DNA of 35,087 nucleotides from contig CANQQU010000016.1 in NCBI GenBank assembly GCA_947626085.1, positions 1 through 35,087 of the forward strand. Reading direction: 5' to 3'. Position numbers and translations under genes: made by a program. The notes under the pieces were generated by a model. The model did no database searches. It worked only from the letters and a program-made list of their open reading frames with translations, and was not told the DNA's origin. Origin of the DNA: an uncultured Oscillospiraceae bacterium (GTDB taxonomy: Bacteria; Bacillota; Clostridia; Oscillospirales; Oscillospiraceae). Every line of letters begins with the position of its first letter. Within the stretch, counting starts at the first letter, position 1. Below are positions 1-7,443 of this stretch, one piece after another.

Positions 1-556
1 CCGGGAGATCCTGCTGCTCCACAAGCGCCTGCAGGCCACCATGATGTACGTCACCCACGACCAGACCGAGGCCCTGACCCTGGCGGACCGGATCGTGTGT
101 ATGTCCATGGGCCATGTCCAGCAGGTGGGCACCCCTCTGGAGCTGTACGATTCGCCCAACAATATTTTCGTCGCCAGCTTTATCGGCCTGCCGCCCATGA
201 ACTTCTTTGATGTGCAGGTGCGGGAGGGCAAGCTGGTGGGCGCCAACTTCCAGGTGGCGCTGTCCGACGAGGAAAAGCAGACCCTCCGGGCCTACGAGGG
301 CAAGACCATCACCCTGGGCGTCCGTCCGGAGAACATTGTGGAGGGGCCGGATGTGAAGGTGTCCGTCTTCTCCAACGAAAACCTGGGCATGAACACCTTG
401 GTCCACGGCTACATCGGCGGCCAGCGGGGCATGCGGATCTCCGCCAAGCTCAAGGGCTGGGCCAATTACAAGTCCGGGGACACGGCATCCTTCTCCTTTA
501 CCAGAAAGCACTTCTTCGACAAGGAGACTACCAACGCGATCAGGGGGGACAAGTGA
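1..556 (+). CDS. Sugar ABC transporter ATP-binding protein, C-terminal part (UgpC/MsmK/MalK type)
   Basis: The gene is cut by the left edge; the reading frame is open from base 2 and stops at 554-556. What remains is the end of the nucleotide-binding domain, including the H-loop region THDQTEALTLADRI, followed by the family hallmark FIGLPPMNFF and a TOBE-type regulatory domain. Proteins of this family power carbohydrate importers of the CUT1 class at the inner face of the membrane and can serve several permease pairs. Walker A, signature and Walker B lie outside the window. It is closely similar to the complete ATPase at 3904-4983, but the TOBE part has diverged and ends in a basic tail. The next gene begins one base after the stop, so both are probably on one mRNA, and its ribosome site lies inside this gene's end. 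Family is certain; substrate is inferred from the GH105 gene downstream. Confidence 0.93.
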   Translation, partial: REILLLHKRLQATMMYVTHDQTEALTLADRIVCMSMGHVQQVGTPLELYDSPNNIFVASFIGLPPMNFFDVQVREGKLVGANFQVALSDEEKQTLRAYEGKTITLGVRPENIVEGPDVKVSVFSNENLGMNTLVHGYIGGQRGMRISAKLKGWANYKSGDTASFSFTRKHFFDKETTNAIRGDK

Positions 557-557
557 T

Positions 558-1154
558 ATGAGCAAGAAAGAAAATGGCTCCGGCATGCCTTGGTGGAAAA
601 AGCTCTTGTCCGGTGTGAAGGAGCTCTGCCGGAAGTTTATCGTTTCCCTGAAGCGCCGCCCCCAGATGATTCCGCTGGCGGCCTTCGTGGTGGCGTTCCT
701 GTTCTATGCCCTGAATCTGATGCACGTCTCCGACACCACGGCCAAGATCCAGGGCGCCGGCATGGGCCTGGCGGGCTTTACCACCATGCTGCTGTCCATG
801 CTGTCGTTTATGTGCTTCCTCAACGCCTTCCCCTATCGGAAGAAGGTCAATGTGCCCATGCTGGTGCTGATGGTGGTCATGGTGGGTCTGATCATCTTTG
901 CGGATGTGTACTACCGCCAGATGATCCTGGCGGCCATCACCCGGGCGGACAATCCCATTGTTATTGGCAATGATACGGCCTACATCGCCTATGCCTACAA
1001 CAACCTGTCGATCCATATCTGGATGCTGGCGATCTCCCTGGGACTGACAGCGCTGCTGCCGGTCTACAGCAAGCTGCTCCGGAAAATCAAGACCTCCGTG
1101 GATGTGGGCGACAACGGCAAGATGGAAGCCATCGATATCTCCGCCGAGGCGTAA
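558..1154 (+). CDS. Uncharacterised four-helix membrane protein linked to a sugar ABC importer
   Basis: This 198-residue protein has a lysine-rich cytoplasmic N-terminus (MSKKENGSG...) and about four hydrophobic segments near residues 38-56, 68-90, 99-117 and 150-171, followed by a short polar acidic tail. I recognise no enzyme motif and no ABC permease EAA loop, so it does not look like a canonical permease. It starts one base after the stop of the ATPase, with AGGGGGG just upstream as ribosome site, implying translation coupled to the ATPase. A second membrane protein with the same MSKK start follows, then a GH105 hydrolase. Inference: accessory subunit or assembly factor of the importer for unsaturated oligogalacturonides or rhamnogalacturonides. 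Gene call sure; role unknown. Confidence 0.85.
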   Translation: MSKKENGSGMPWWKKLLSGVKELCRKFIVSLKRRPQMIPLAAFVVAFLFYALNLMHVSDTTAKIQGAGMGLAGFTTMLLSMLSFMCFLNAFPYRKKVNVPMLVLMVVMVGLIIFADVYYRQMILAAITRADNPIVIGNDTAYIAYAYNNLSIHIWMLAISLGLTALLPVYSKLLRKIKTSVDVGDNGKMEAIDISAEA

Positions 1155-1186
1155 CCCGTCTATCCGCATCTGTCCCGCGAACCAAA

Positions 1187-1218
1187 CAGGCAACGGGAGG
1201 CCCATGCCTCCCGGCCTG
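1187..1218 (+). other. Intercistronic GC-rich hairpin without U-tract
   Basis: An almost perfect inverted repeat fills most of the 78-base gap between the two membrane-protein genes. CAGGC (1187-1191), two unpaired A, and CGGGAGGC (1194-1201) pair with GCCTCCCG (1206-1213) and GCCTG (1214-1218) around a CCAT loop. No T-run follows, and the next ribosome site (AGGAG) begins just a few bases after the hairpin. It is therefore more likely an mRNA processing or stability element that sets the ratio of upstream to downstream product than a terminator. Confidence 0.6.
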
Positions 1219-1232
1219 CTGACAGGAGAATT

Positions 1233-1886
1233 ATGAGCAAGAAAAAACGCAAACAGGATGCCCATGAGCAGATCGAGCGGCAGTCCGAATACTACAAGCT
1301 CAACACCCAGGCGGTGGACGACCTGGTCAACGCCGACGAATCCAACTCTCCGGAGGTTTCTCCCGAGGAGCTGCGCTCCTACCAGTCCGGCGGAAAGTTC
1401 AAAATCCCCCACTGGCTGAAGATGATCTTCATCAAGTTCTGGTTTCCCGGGGCGGTGTGCTTCTTCTTCCTCTGGGGCCTGGGAAATTATATCGGCAATA
1501 TGCTGGATCAGCTCTTTGTCACAGGCATGGCCCTGGGCATCGTCACCGACGTGATGACCAACAATGTACTCCGGTTCCTGGAAAAGAACCCCGGGGAGAA
1601 CAGTCCCTTCATGATGTTCCCCAAGAAGGGCTACGCCAGCTTTCCACTGAACATTTTGTATGCCTACCTGCTGCTGTTTTTGGAGTTCTGCCTCTATTCG
1701 CTGATCAACTGGACCTTTGCCCAGATCACCGGGGATACCGAGACCCTGTTTTTGGGCGTGGAGCCGGTGCTGTTTGGCCTGTTCTATATGGGGCTGGACA
1801 GCTTGCTCATCGCCGTCAAGCATTCTCTGCAAAGCCTTTGGAAGCGGGGCCGTACCGCAGAAAGGGGTACAGATGGATCACAGTAA
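1233..1886 (+). CDS. Uncharacterised membrane protein linked to a sugar ABC importer
   Basis: The 217-residue product has a hydrophilic, charged N-terminal domain of about 60 residues (MSKKKRKQDA... then an acidic stretch near residues 30-48). Hydrophobic segments follow at about 66-87, 90-108, 139-160 and 173-195, and a basic C-terminus ends the protein. No motif that I know is present, and it lacks the ABC permease EAA loop. A ribosome site (CAGGAGAA) sits 6-7 bases before the ATG. It overlaps the start of the GH105 gene by 14 bases, so the two are co-translated. Together with the preceding membrane protein it forms a pair sandwiched between an importer ATPase and a cytoplasmic hydrolase, suggesting a shared membrane role in oligosaccharide uptake. 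That role is inference only. Confidence 0.85.
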   Translation: MSKKKRKQDAHEQIERQSEYYKLNTQAVDDLVNADESNSPEVSPEELRSYQSGGKFKIPHWLKMIFIKFWFPGAVCFFFLWGLGNYIGNMLDQLFVTGMALGIVTDVMTNNVLRFLEKNPGENSPFMMFPKKGYASFPLNILYAYLLLFLEFCLYSLINWTFAQITGDTETLFLGVEPVLFGLFYMGLDSLLIAVKHSLQSLWKRGRTAERGTDGSQ

Positions 1887-3003
1887 AATTGACGATTTCA
1901 TCCGGGACCTGGTGGCCCGTTCCACCCCCCAGTGTACCGCCTGGAACATGGAGAAGATCCGGGAGGGGAAACAGGCGTCCTGGAACTATATCGACGGATG
2001 TATGCTTACCGCCCTGACGGAGATGTCCCGCATCACCGGAGAGGAGGGGTACTTCGCCTTTGTTCGATCCTGCATCGATCACTTTGTGGGGGAGGATGGA
2101 CAGATCCGGACTCTGGAGCCGGCGAAGGCGAACCTGGACGATATCAACGAGGGCCGGGTACTCTTCGCCCTCTACGACGCCACGGGGGAGGAGAAGTACC
2201 GCCTGGCGGCGGACACCCTCCACCGGCAGCTGGAAAACCAGCCCCGGACCTTTGAAGGCAACTTCTGGCACAAGGCCATCTATCCCAACCAGGTTTGGCT
2301 GGACGGGATCTATATGGCCCAGCCCTTCCAAGCCCTCTACGCCACCCATTTCGGCGGCGGGGACTGCTCCGACACCGTCCGGCAGATCCGCACCGTCCGG
2401 CAGCGGATGCGGGACGAAAAAACGGGGCTTTACTACCATGGCTACGACGCCTCCCGCGCCGCCTTCTGGGCGGACCCGGAGACCGGATGTTCCCAAAACT
2501 TCTGGCTCCGCTCTTTGGGCTGGTTTGCCGTGGCGCTGGCGGATCTTCTGGAGATCGTGCCGGCGGAACAGGGCAGGGAGGAGCTGGCTGAAATTTTCAC
2601 CGGCCTGATGGCCTCCGTTTCCCGGTACGCCGACCCGGAGACCGGGCTGTATTGCCAGGTCCCGGACCAGATCGGCCGGGAAGGCAACTACCTGGAGACC
2701 AGCGGCAGCGCCATGATGGCCTACGCCATGCTCAAGGGCGCCCGGCTGGGCGCGCTTGGGCAAGAATATGCCGCCAAGGGTCAAAAGACCTTCAGCGGCA
2801 TTGTGGAAAAATATTTGCGCTTCACTGAAAACGGCCTGAACCTGGGCGGGATCTGCCTGGTAGCGGGCCTGGGTCCAGAGAACAACAGGCGCAGGGACGG
2901 TTCCTACGCCTATTACATCTCCGAGCCGGTGGTGGAGAACGACGCCAAGGGGGTAGCCCCCTTTGTCCTTGCCTACACGGAGATCAAGCGCCTCACGGCA
3001 TGA
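1873..3003 (+). CDS. Unsaturated rhamnogalacturonyl/glucuronyl hydrolase, GH105 family
   Basis: This 376-residue protein matches the (alpha/alpha)6-barrel GH105 family of Bacillus YteR and YesR. These enzymes hydrate and remove the 4,5-unsaturated uronic acid left at the non-reducing end of oligosaccharides by pectate or rhamnogalacturonan lyases. Characteristic stretches are the WNY...GCMLTAL start, HKAIYPNQVWLDGIYMAQPF with the presumed catalytic Asp of WLDG, the NFWLRSLGWFAVAL block and the ETSGSAMMAYAM block. There is no signal peptide, so it acts in the cytoplasm after import. The start at 1873 is chosen because AAAGGGG lies just upstream and the N-terminus then fits the family; an earlier in-frame ATG at 1717 lies inside the preceding gene. 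The released uronate is the substrate for KduI downstream. Substrate (RG-I versus glycosaminoglycan) is inferred from the rhamnose genes in the window. Confidence 0.92.
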   Translation: MDHSKIDDFIRDLVARSTPQCTAWNMEKIREGKQASWNYIDGCMLTALTEMSRITGEEGYFAFVRSCIDHFVGEDGQIRTLEPAKANLDDINEGRVLFALYDATGEEKYRLAADTLHRQLENQPRTFEGNFWHKAIYPNQVWLDGIYMAQPFQALYATHFGGGDCSDTVRQIRTVRQRMRDEKTGLYYHGYDASRAAFWADPETGCSQNFWLRSLGWFAVALADLLEIVPAEQGREELAEIFTGLMASVSRYADPETGLYCQVPDQIGREGNYLETSGSAMMAYAMLKGARLGALGQEYAAKGQKTFSGIVEKYLRFTENGLNLGGICLVAGLGPENNRRRDGSYAYYISEPVVENDAKGVAPFVLAYTEIKRLTA

Positions 3004-3769
3004 GCTTCATGGTATCCGAGTCGGTAATGGGAGGCTCCGGGTTTTCCTGGGCGTACTGACGGGGGGAAACGCCGTACTTCTTCTTGAATAGCCGGGAGAA
3101 GTACAGCGGCTCGCTGAAGCCGCACAGCCGCGCGGCGTCGGAGATGCTTCCCTTCCCGCGGGACATGGTCAGCGCGTTGGCCGCGCTTTCCAGACGCTTT
3201 TCCATGAGATATTGGTTGGGCGTCATCCCGGTTTCTTTCTTGAAGAGCTTTTTCAGATACTCGCAGTTGAAGGGGAGGCTCCGCAAATACCCGCTCAGGT
3301 CGAACCGGCAGTCCGGGTAGTTTTGCAGGATGCTGCACTCGATCTCGTGTACCACCTCGCTGCGCTGCCGGCCCGGCTGCTGCTGAGCCAGAAGAGCCGC
3401 GATGAGCTGCCCGTACACGGGCAGGAGGGTACGGCCCTCCTCGCTGCGGGAGTAGTAGTAAAAAGCCGCTTGGAAGGCGCTGAGCAGAAAACCGTTGGGA
3501 TCGCAGTGAATGATCATCGGCTCCGGATCGGTCAGGGTGGAATCTGTCAGATTGATGTGGATGTTGGTGAAGCCCTCGACGCTCCGATTGGCATGGGGCA
3601 GCCGGGGCGGGATCACGGCGATGTCATTGGTGGAATAGTGCAGGACCCGGTCGTCAAAGATCAGCCTTCCGTTGCCGCTGGTGCAGAAGATCAGTTCCCA
3701 AGTGCTGTGGATATGGCGGGAGACCGTCATCGTTAGCGCGTGCTTTCCGACATAGACGATTTTATTCAT
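2993..3769 (-). CDS. AraC/XylS-family transcriptional regulator
   Basis: The 258-residue protein has an N-terminal cupin-like sensing domain (HIHSTWELIFCTSGNGRL..., NDIAVIPPRLPHANRS) and a C-terminal pair of helix-turn-helix motifs, the second being ISDAARLCGFSEPLYFSRLF followed by KKKYGVSPRQYA. This is the layout of RhaS/RhaR and YesN-type sugar regulators. Start is placed at 3769 because GGAAAGGAG lies about 8 bases upstream; a start 14 codons earlier has no such site. It converges on the GH105 gene and the two ends overlap by 11 bases with no terminator between. It diverges from the ATPase-kduI-kduD operon across a 134-base A+T-rich gap, so it is the obvious candidate regulator of both pectin operons. 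The inducer is unknown. Confidence 0.93.
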   Translation of the reverse strand: MNKIVYVGKHALTMTVSRHIHSTWELIFCTSGNGRLIFDDRVLHYSTNDIAVIPPRLPHANRSVEGFTNIHINLTDSTLTDPEPMIIHCDPNGFLLSAFQAAFYYYSRSEEGRTLLPVYGQLIAALLAQQQPGRQRSEVVHEIECSILQNYPDCRFDLSGYLRSLPFNCEYLKKLFKKETGMTPNQYLMEKRLESAANALTMSRGKGSISDAARLCGFSEPLYFSRLFKKKYGVSPRQYAQENPEPPITDSDTMKLMP

Positions 3770-3801
3770 TTCAGAACTCCTTTCCCAATGGTCTGTGAAA
3801 T

Positions 3802-3830
3802 ATATTATCACAAAATGTCGGTTTTGTCCA
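3802..3830 (-). promoter_or_regulatory. Probable sigma-A promoter of the AraC-type regulator
   Basis: Read on the minus strand, TGGACA (3830-3825) and TAATAT (3807-3802) are separated by exactly 17 bases, about 33 bases before the regulator's start codon. The whole divergent gap 3770-3903 is A+T-rich compared with its surroundings. I could not find an equally good box pair for the rightward operon in the same gap, which would fit a promoter needing an activator. Confidence 0.5.
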
Positions 3831-3903
3831 TATCCATTTTATGAATGACGGAGTCCGCCGCATTTGGTAAAAGTAAATCTATCATGGTAAGGAGACAGAA
3901 AAT

Positions 3904-4983
3904 ATGTCATACTTAACGCTGAAAAACATCAATAAGATCTATCCCAACGGATATCATGCGGTTCACAACTTCAACCTGGAGATCGAGAAGGGCGAATTTA
4001 TCGTCTTTGTCGGCCCCTCCGGCTGCGGTAAATCCACTACGCTGCGGATGATCGCCGGCCTGGAGGACATCTCCAACGGCGAGTTCCTGATCAACGGGAA
4101 GCGGGCCAACGAGTGGGGCCCCCGGGAGCGGGAGGTCGCCATGGTGTTCCAGAGCTACGCCCTGTATCCCCAGATGACGGTTTTCGACAATATCGCCTTC
4201 GGCCTCACCCTTCAGGGCGTGGACGAGGAAGTGATCGAGGAAAAGGTGAAGAACACCGCCGCCATCCTGGGCCTGACGGACTATCTGGACCGGCTTCCCC
4301 GTGCGCTTTCCGGCGGCCAGCGGCAGCGTGTCGCCATTGGCCGGGCCATCATCCGGAAGGTGGGCGTGTTCCTGATGGACGAGCCCCTTTCCAACCTGGA
4401 CGCCAAGCAGCGTGTCACCATGCGCTCCGAGATCGCCCAGATCCACCGGGAGACCGGCGCCACCACCATCTACGTCACCCATGACCAGACCGAGGCCATG
4501 ACCCTGGCGGACCGGATCGTGGTCATGAAGGAGGGCTACGTCCAGCAGATCGGCACCCCCTATGAGCTGTACATGGACCCGGTGAACGTGTTCGTGGCGG
4601 GCTTCATCGGCGAGCCGCCCATGAACTTCGTCCGGGGCAAGGTGACCAAGGGCTGCCTGGCCTTCGGCGCCAATACCCTGGATCTGACCGCCAAGCTGGG
4701 CGACCGGGCGCGGCAGTTCGAGGGCAAGGAGCTGGTATTCGGCTTCCGGCCCGAGCATATCGAGCTGGGCAAGCAGGAGAAGGCCTACCAGATCTCCGCC
4801 GACGTGGAGCTGACGGAGATGCTGGGCGACAATACTAACGTCTACATCACCGCCCAGGACCAGAAGGCCATCCTCAAGGTGGACCCGCACGACACCCCCG
4901 AGGTGGACAGCCAAATCACTTTCTCCATCCCCTATGAGCATGTGTACCTGTTCGACGGGGAGACCGAGGAAGTCATCAAGTAA
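3904..4983 (+). CDS. Sugar ABC transporter ATP-binding protein, complete (UgpC/MsmK/MalK type)
   Basis: The 359-residue ATPase contains Walker A GPSGCGKST (37-45), Q-loop Gln83, signature LSGGQ (135-139), Walker B VFLMDE (155-160) and switch His193. These are followed by the FIGEPPMNF link and a TOBE domain (about 240-355), the full layout of CUT1-type carbohydrate importers. The ribosome site AAGGAG precedes the ATG by about 9 bases. It heads an operon with kduI and kduD but has no permease or binding-protein gene beside it. It is thus an orphan ATPase that may energise permeases elsewhere, as MsmK does in streptococci. It is highly similar to the truncated ATPase at the window's left edge, suggesting duplication within the locus. 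Confidence 0.95.
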   Translation: MSYLTLKNINKIYPNGYHAVHNFNLEIEKGEFIVFVGPSGCGKSTTLRMIAGLEDISNGEFLINGKRANEWGPREREVAMVFQSYALYPQMTVFDNIAFGLTLQGVDEEVIEEKVKNTAAILGLTDYLDRLPRALSGGQRQRVAIGRAIIRKVGVFLMDEPLSNLDAKQRVTMRSEIAQIHRETGATTIYVTHDQTEAMTLADRIVVMKEGYVQQIGTPYELYMDPVNVFVAGFIGEPPMNFVRGKVTKGCLAFGANTLDLTAKLGDRARQFEGKELVFGFRPEHIELGKQEKAYQISADVELTEMLGDNTNVYITAQDQKAILKVDPHDTPEVDSQITFSIPYEHVYLFDGETEEVIK

Positions 4984-4993
4984 GGAGCGCGCC

Positions 4994-5836
4994 ATGGACA
5001 TTCGCTATTCTGCCAACCCCAAGGACGTGGAGCGCTACTCCACCGAGGAGCTTCGCCGGGAGTTTCTGATCACCGATCTGTATGTGCCGGACACCGTCCA
5101 GGCCACCTATTCCCATGTGGACCGGATGGTGGTTATGGGCATCATGCCCGTCCACGAGGAGGTGCCCATTGACAAGGGCATCGATATCTGGGCCAACTTC
5201 GGCACCGGTTCCTTCTTTGAGCGCCGGGAGGCCGGCGTGTTCAACCTGGGCGGCCCGGGCGCCATCCGGGTGGACGATGAGCGCTATGAGTTGGGTTATG
5301 AGGACTGCCTCTACATCGCCAAGGGAGCTGGGACCGTCACCTTCTCCAGCGCCGACCCGGAGAATCCCGCCCGGTTCTATCTGGCCTCCACCCCTGCCCA
5401 TAAGACCTGCAAGACCACCTTCCTCTCCTTCGAGAACGCCAACCACCGGCCCTGCGGGGAGGCGGAGAACGCCAACAAGCGGGTGATCAACCAGTTCATC
5501 CATCCGGATGTGCTGGAGACCTGCCAGCTCTCCATGGGCTTGACCCAGCTGGCCCCCGGCAGCGTCTGGAACACCATGCCCTGCCACACCCATGAGCGCC
5601 GGATGGAGGTCTACACCTATTTTGAAATTCCCGAGGACCAGGCGGTGATCCACCTGATGGGCCAGCCCAAGCAGACCCGCCACCTGGTGATGAAGAATTT
5701 CGACGCGGTGATCTCTCCCTCCTGGTCGATCCACAGCGGCTGCGGCACCTCCAACTACACCTTTATCTGGGCGATGGGCGGAGAGAACCAGACCTTTGAC
5801 GACATGGACAATCTGAAACCGACGGATTTGGAGTGA
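4994..5836 (+). CDS. kduI: 5-dehydro-4-deoxy-D-glucuronate isomerase
   Basis: The 280-residue cupin enzyme (E. coli KduI has 278) interconverts 5-keto-4-deoxyuronate and 2,5-diketo-3-deoxygluconate (EC 5.3.1.17) in pectin and glycosaminoglycan breakdown. The zinc ligands of the E. coli enzyme (His196, His198, Glu203, His245) are all present with a two-residue shift: His198 and His200 in MPCHTHERRME, Glu205, and His247 in SIHSGCG. The start at 4994 is preceded by AAGGAG six bases upstream; an upstream in-frame ATG at 4934 lies inside the ATPase gene. It receives the product of the GH105 enzyme and feeds KduD, whose gene starts seven bases downstream. No deviation from the family is seen. Confidence 0.97.
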   Translation: MDIRYSANPKDVERYSTEELRREFLITDLYVPDTVQATYSHVDRMVVMGIMPVHEEVPIDKGIDIWANFGTGSFFERREAGVFNLGGPGAIRVDDERYELGYEDCLYIAKGAGTVTFSSADPENPARFYLASTPAHKTCKTTFLSFENANHRPCGEAENANKRVINQFIHPDVLETCQLSMGLTQLAPGSVWNTMPCHTHERRMEVYTYFEIPEDQAVIHLMGQPKQTRHLVMKNFDAVISPSWSIHSGCGTSNYTFIWAMGGENQTFDDMDNLKPTDLE

Positions 5837-5842
5837 GATAAT

Positions 5843-6640
5843 ATGGACATGAACGCTTTCCGGCTGGACGGCAAGGTGGCTCTCGTCACCGGCGCCAGCG
5901 CGGGCATCGGCTTTGAGATCGCCGCCGCTCTGGCGGAGGCGGGGGCCAAGGTGGCCTTCAACAATACCAACCCCAAGAAAATGGAGGCGGCCATTGCCGC
6001 CTACAAGGCCCGGGGCATCGACGCCAAGGGCTACCTGTGCAACGTCACCGACGAGGAGCAGGTCCAGGCCCTGGTGGCGCAGATCGAGAAGGATCTGGGC
6101 GTCATCGACATCCTGGTGAACAACGCCGGCATCATCAAGCGCATCCCCATGCTGGAGATGAAGGCCGAGGAGTTCCGCCAGGTCATCGATGTGGACCTGA
6201 ACGCCCCCTTCCTGATGGCCAAGGCCGTGATCCCCGGCATGATCAAAAAGGGCCACGGCAAGATCATCAACATCTGCTCCATGATGAGCGAGCTGGGCCG
6301 GGAGACGGTCTCCGCCTACGCCGCCGCCAAGGGCGGACTGAAGATGCTCACCCGGAACATCTGCGCCGAGTACGGCGAATACAACATCCAGTGCAATGGC
6401 ATTGGCCCGGGCTATATCGCCACGCCTCAGACCGCCCCGCTGCGGGAGCGCCAGAGCGACGGCAGCCGCCATCCCTTTGACCAGTTCATCGTCGCCAAGA
6501 CCCCTGCCGCCCGCTGGGGCGAGCCGGAGGATTTGGCGGGTCCGGCGGTCTTCCTGGCCTCCGACGCCTCCAACTTTGTCAACGGCCACATCCTCTATGT
6601 GGACGGCGGCATTTTGGCCTACATCGGAAAGCAGCCGTAA
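5843..6640 (+). CDS. kduD: 2-dehydro-3-deoxy-D-gluconate 5-dehydrogenase
   Basis: This 265-residue short-chain dehydrogenase uses NAD(H) to reduce 2,5-diketo-3-deoxygluconate to 2-keto-3-deoxygluconate (EC 1.1.1.127). It has the cofactor motif TGASAGIG (16-23), NNAG (93-96) and the catalytic Ser146, Tyr159 and Lys163 in the usual order. Its place directly after kduI settles the function within a family where sequence alone could also mean gluconate 5-dehydrogenase. The next two steps, KDG kinase and KDPG aldolase, are not encoded in the window and must lie elsewhere. The following esterase gene begins one base after this stop. Confidence 0.93.
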   Translation: MDMNAFRLDGKVALVTGASAGIGFEIAAALAEAGAKVAFNNTNPKKMEAAIAAYKARGIDAKGYLCNVTDEEQVQALVAQIEKDLGVIDILVNNAGIIKRIPMLEMKAEEFRQVIDVDLNAPFLMAKAVIPGMIKKGHGKIINICSMMSELGRETVSAYAAAKGGLKMLTRNICAEYGEYNIQCNGIGPGYIATPQTAPLRERQSDGSRHPFDQFIVAKTPAARWGEPEDLAGPAVFLASDASNFVNGHILYVDGGILAYIGKQP

Positions 6641-6641
6641 T

Positions 6642-7421
6642 ATGCGGACCGTCTCCTTTTCCGCCCTTACCGGCAGGGTAACGGGCTATTTGCAGGAGGA
6701 ACGGGACGCGGCGGTTGCCCATAAGGTACGCCCCGCCCTGGTCATTTGCCCTGGCGGGGCTTACCGCTACTGTTCCCTCCGGGAGCAGGACCCACCGGCC
6801 CTGGCCTTTCTGGCCCAGGGCTATCAGGTTTTTCTGCTGGAATATTCCGTGGAGGCCCAGGCGGGGGACTACCGGCCCCTTCGGGAGCTGGCCGAGACCC
6901 TGGCCCTGATTCGGCAGAACAGCGCCGCCTGGCGCATTGACCCGGCGAAAATCGCTGTCATGGGCTTTTCCGCCGGGGGCCACCTGGCGGCCAGTTTGGG
7001 GGCGCTCTGGAACGACCAGGAATTATGTCTACCAACAGACGCCCGGCCGGACGCCCTGCTCCTGTGCTATCCGGTGCTGAGCGCCTACGAATATGCCCAC
7101 GACGAGTCGATCCGGTGGATCACCGGCGGCCGGGAGGAGCTGCGGCGGAAGCTGGACGTCCCCTCCCAGGTGACGGCGGACTTTCCCCCCACCTTTTTGT
7201 GGCACGGGGGCGCGGATGGCAGTGTCCCGCCGGAAAACAGCCTCCTGCTGTCTCTCGCCCTGCGCCGGGCAGGGGTCCCGGTGGAGCTGCACCTGTTTTC
7301 AGAGGGCGTCCACGGCCTGGCCACCTGCACCCAGGAGACGGATTCGCCGTGCGACGCCTGCCGCCCCTGGCTGGGGCTGGCGGAGAACTGGCTGAACCGC
7401 CGGTTTTCCTTTGTCCCCTGA
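6642..7421 (+). CDS. Alpha/beta-hydrolase esterase, probable cytoplasmic carbohydrate deacetylase
   Basis: The 259-residue protein has the acetyl-xylan-esterase / BD-FAE-like fold: oxyanion motif CPGGAYRYCS near residue 36, nucleophile elbow GFSAGG (Ser110), Asp192 in HGGADGSVPPENS and His224 in EGVHGL, forming a full catalytic triad. There is no signal peptide. It begins one base after kduD with only a weak upstream GGAAAG, so it is probably translated by coupling. In a pectin operon the likely job is removing acetyl (or methyl) esters from imported oligosaccharides so that GH105 and GH78 can work; pectin is acetylated on galacturonate. A feruloyl esterase cannot be excluded. Confidence 0.8.
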   Translation: MRTVSFSALTGRVTGYLQEERDAAVAHKVRPALVICPGGAYRYCSLREQDPPALAFLAQGYQVFLLEYSVEAQAGDYRPLRELAETLALIRQNSAAWRIDPAKIAVMGFSAGGHLAASLGALWNDQELCLPTDARPDALLLCYPVLSAYEYAHDESIRWITGGREELRRKLDVPSQVTADFPPTFLWHGGADGSVPPENSLLLSLALRRAGVPVELHLFSEGVHGLATCTQETDSPCDACRPWLGLAENWLNRRFSFVP

Positions 7422-7443
7422 TTTTTTGGAAGGAGGAATGGTC

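Noticed and set aside
540..1832. Minus-strand open frame of about 430 codons opposite the two membrane-protein genes
   Set aside because: Gln/His/Gly-rich translation without domain; the plus-strand genes have ribosome sites and membrane helices.
4976..6589. Long minus-strand open frame opposite kduI and kduD
   Set aside because: Same codon-bias effect; the protein has no recognisable motif and the opposite strand encodes well-defined enzymes.
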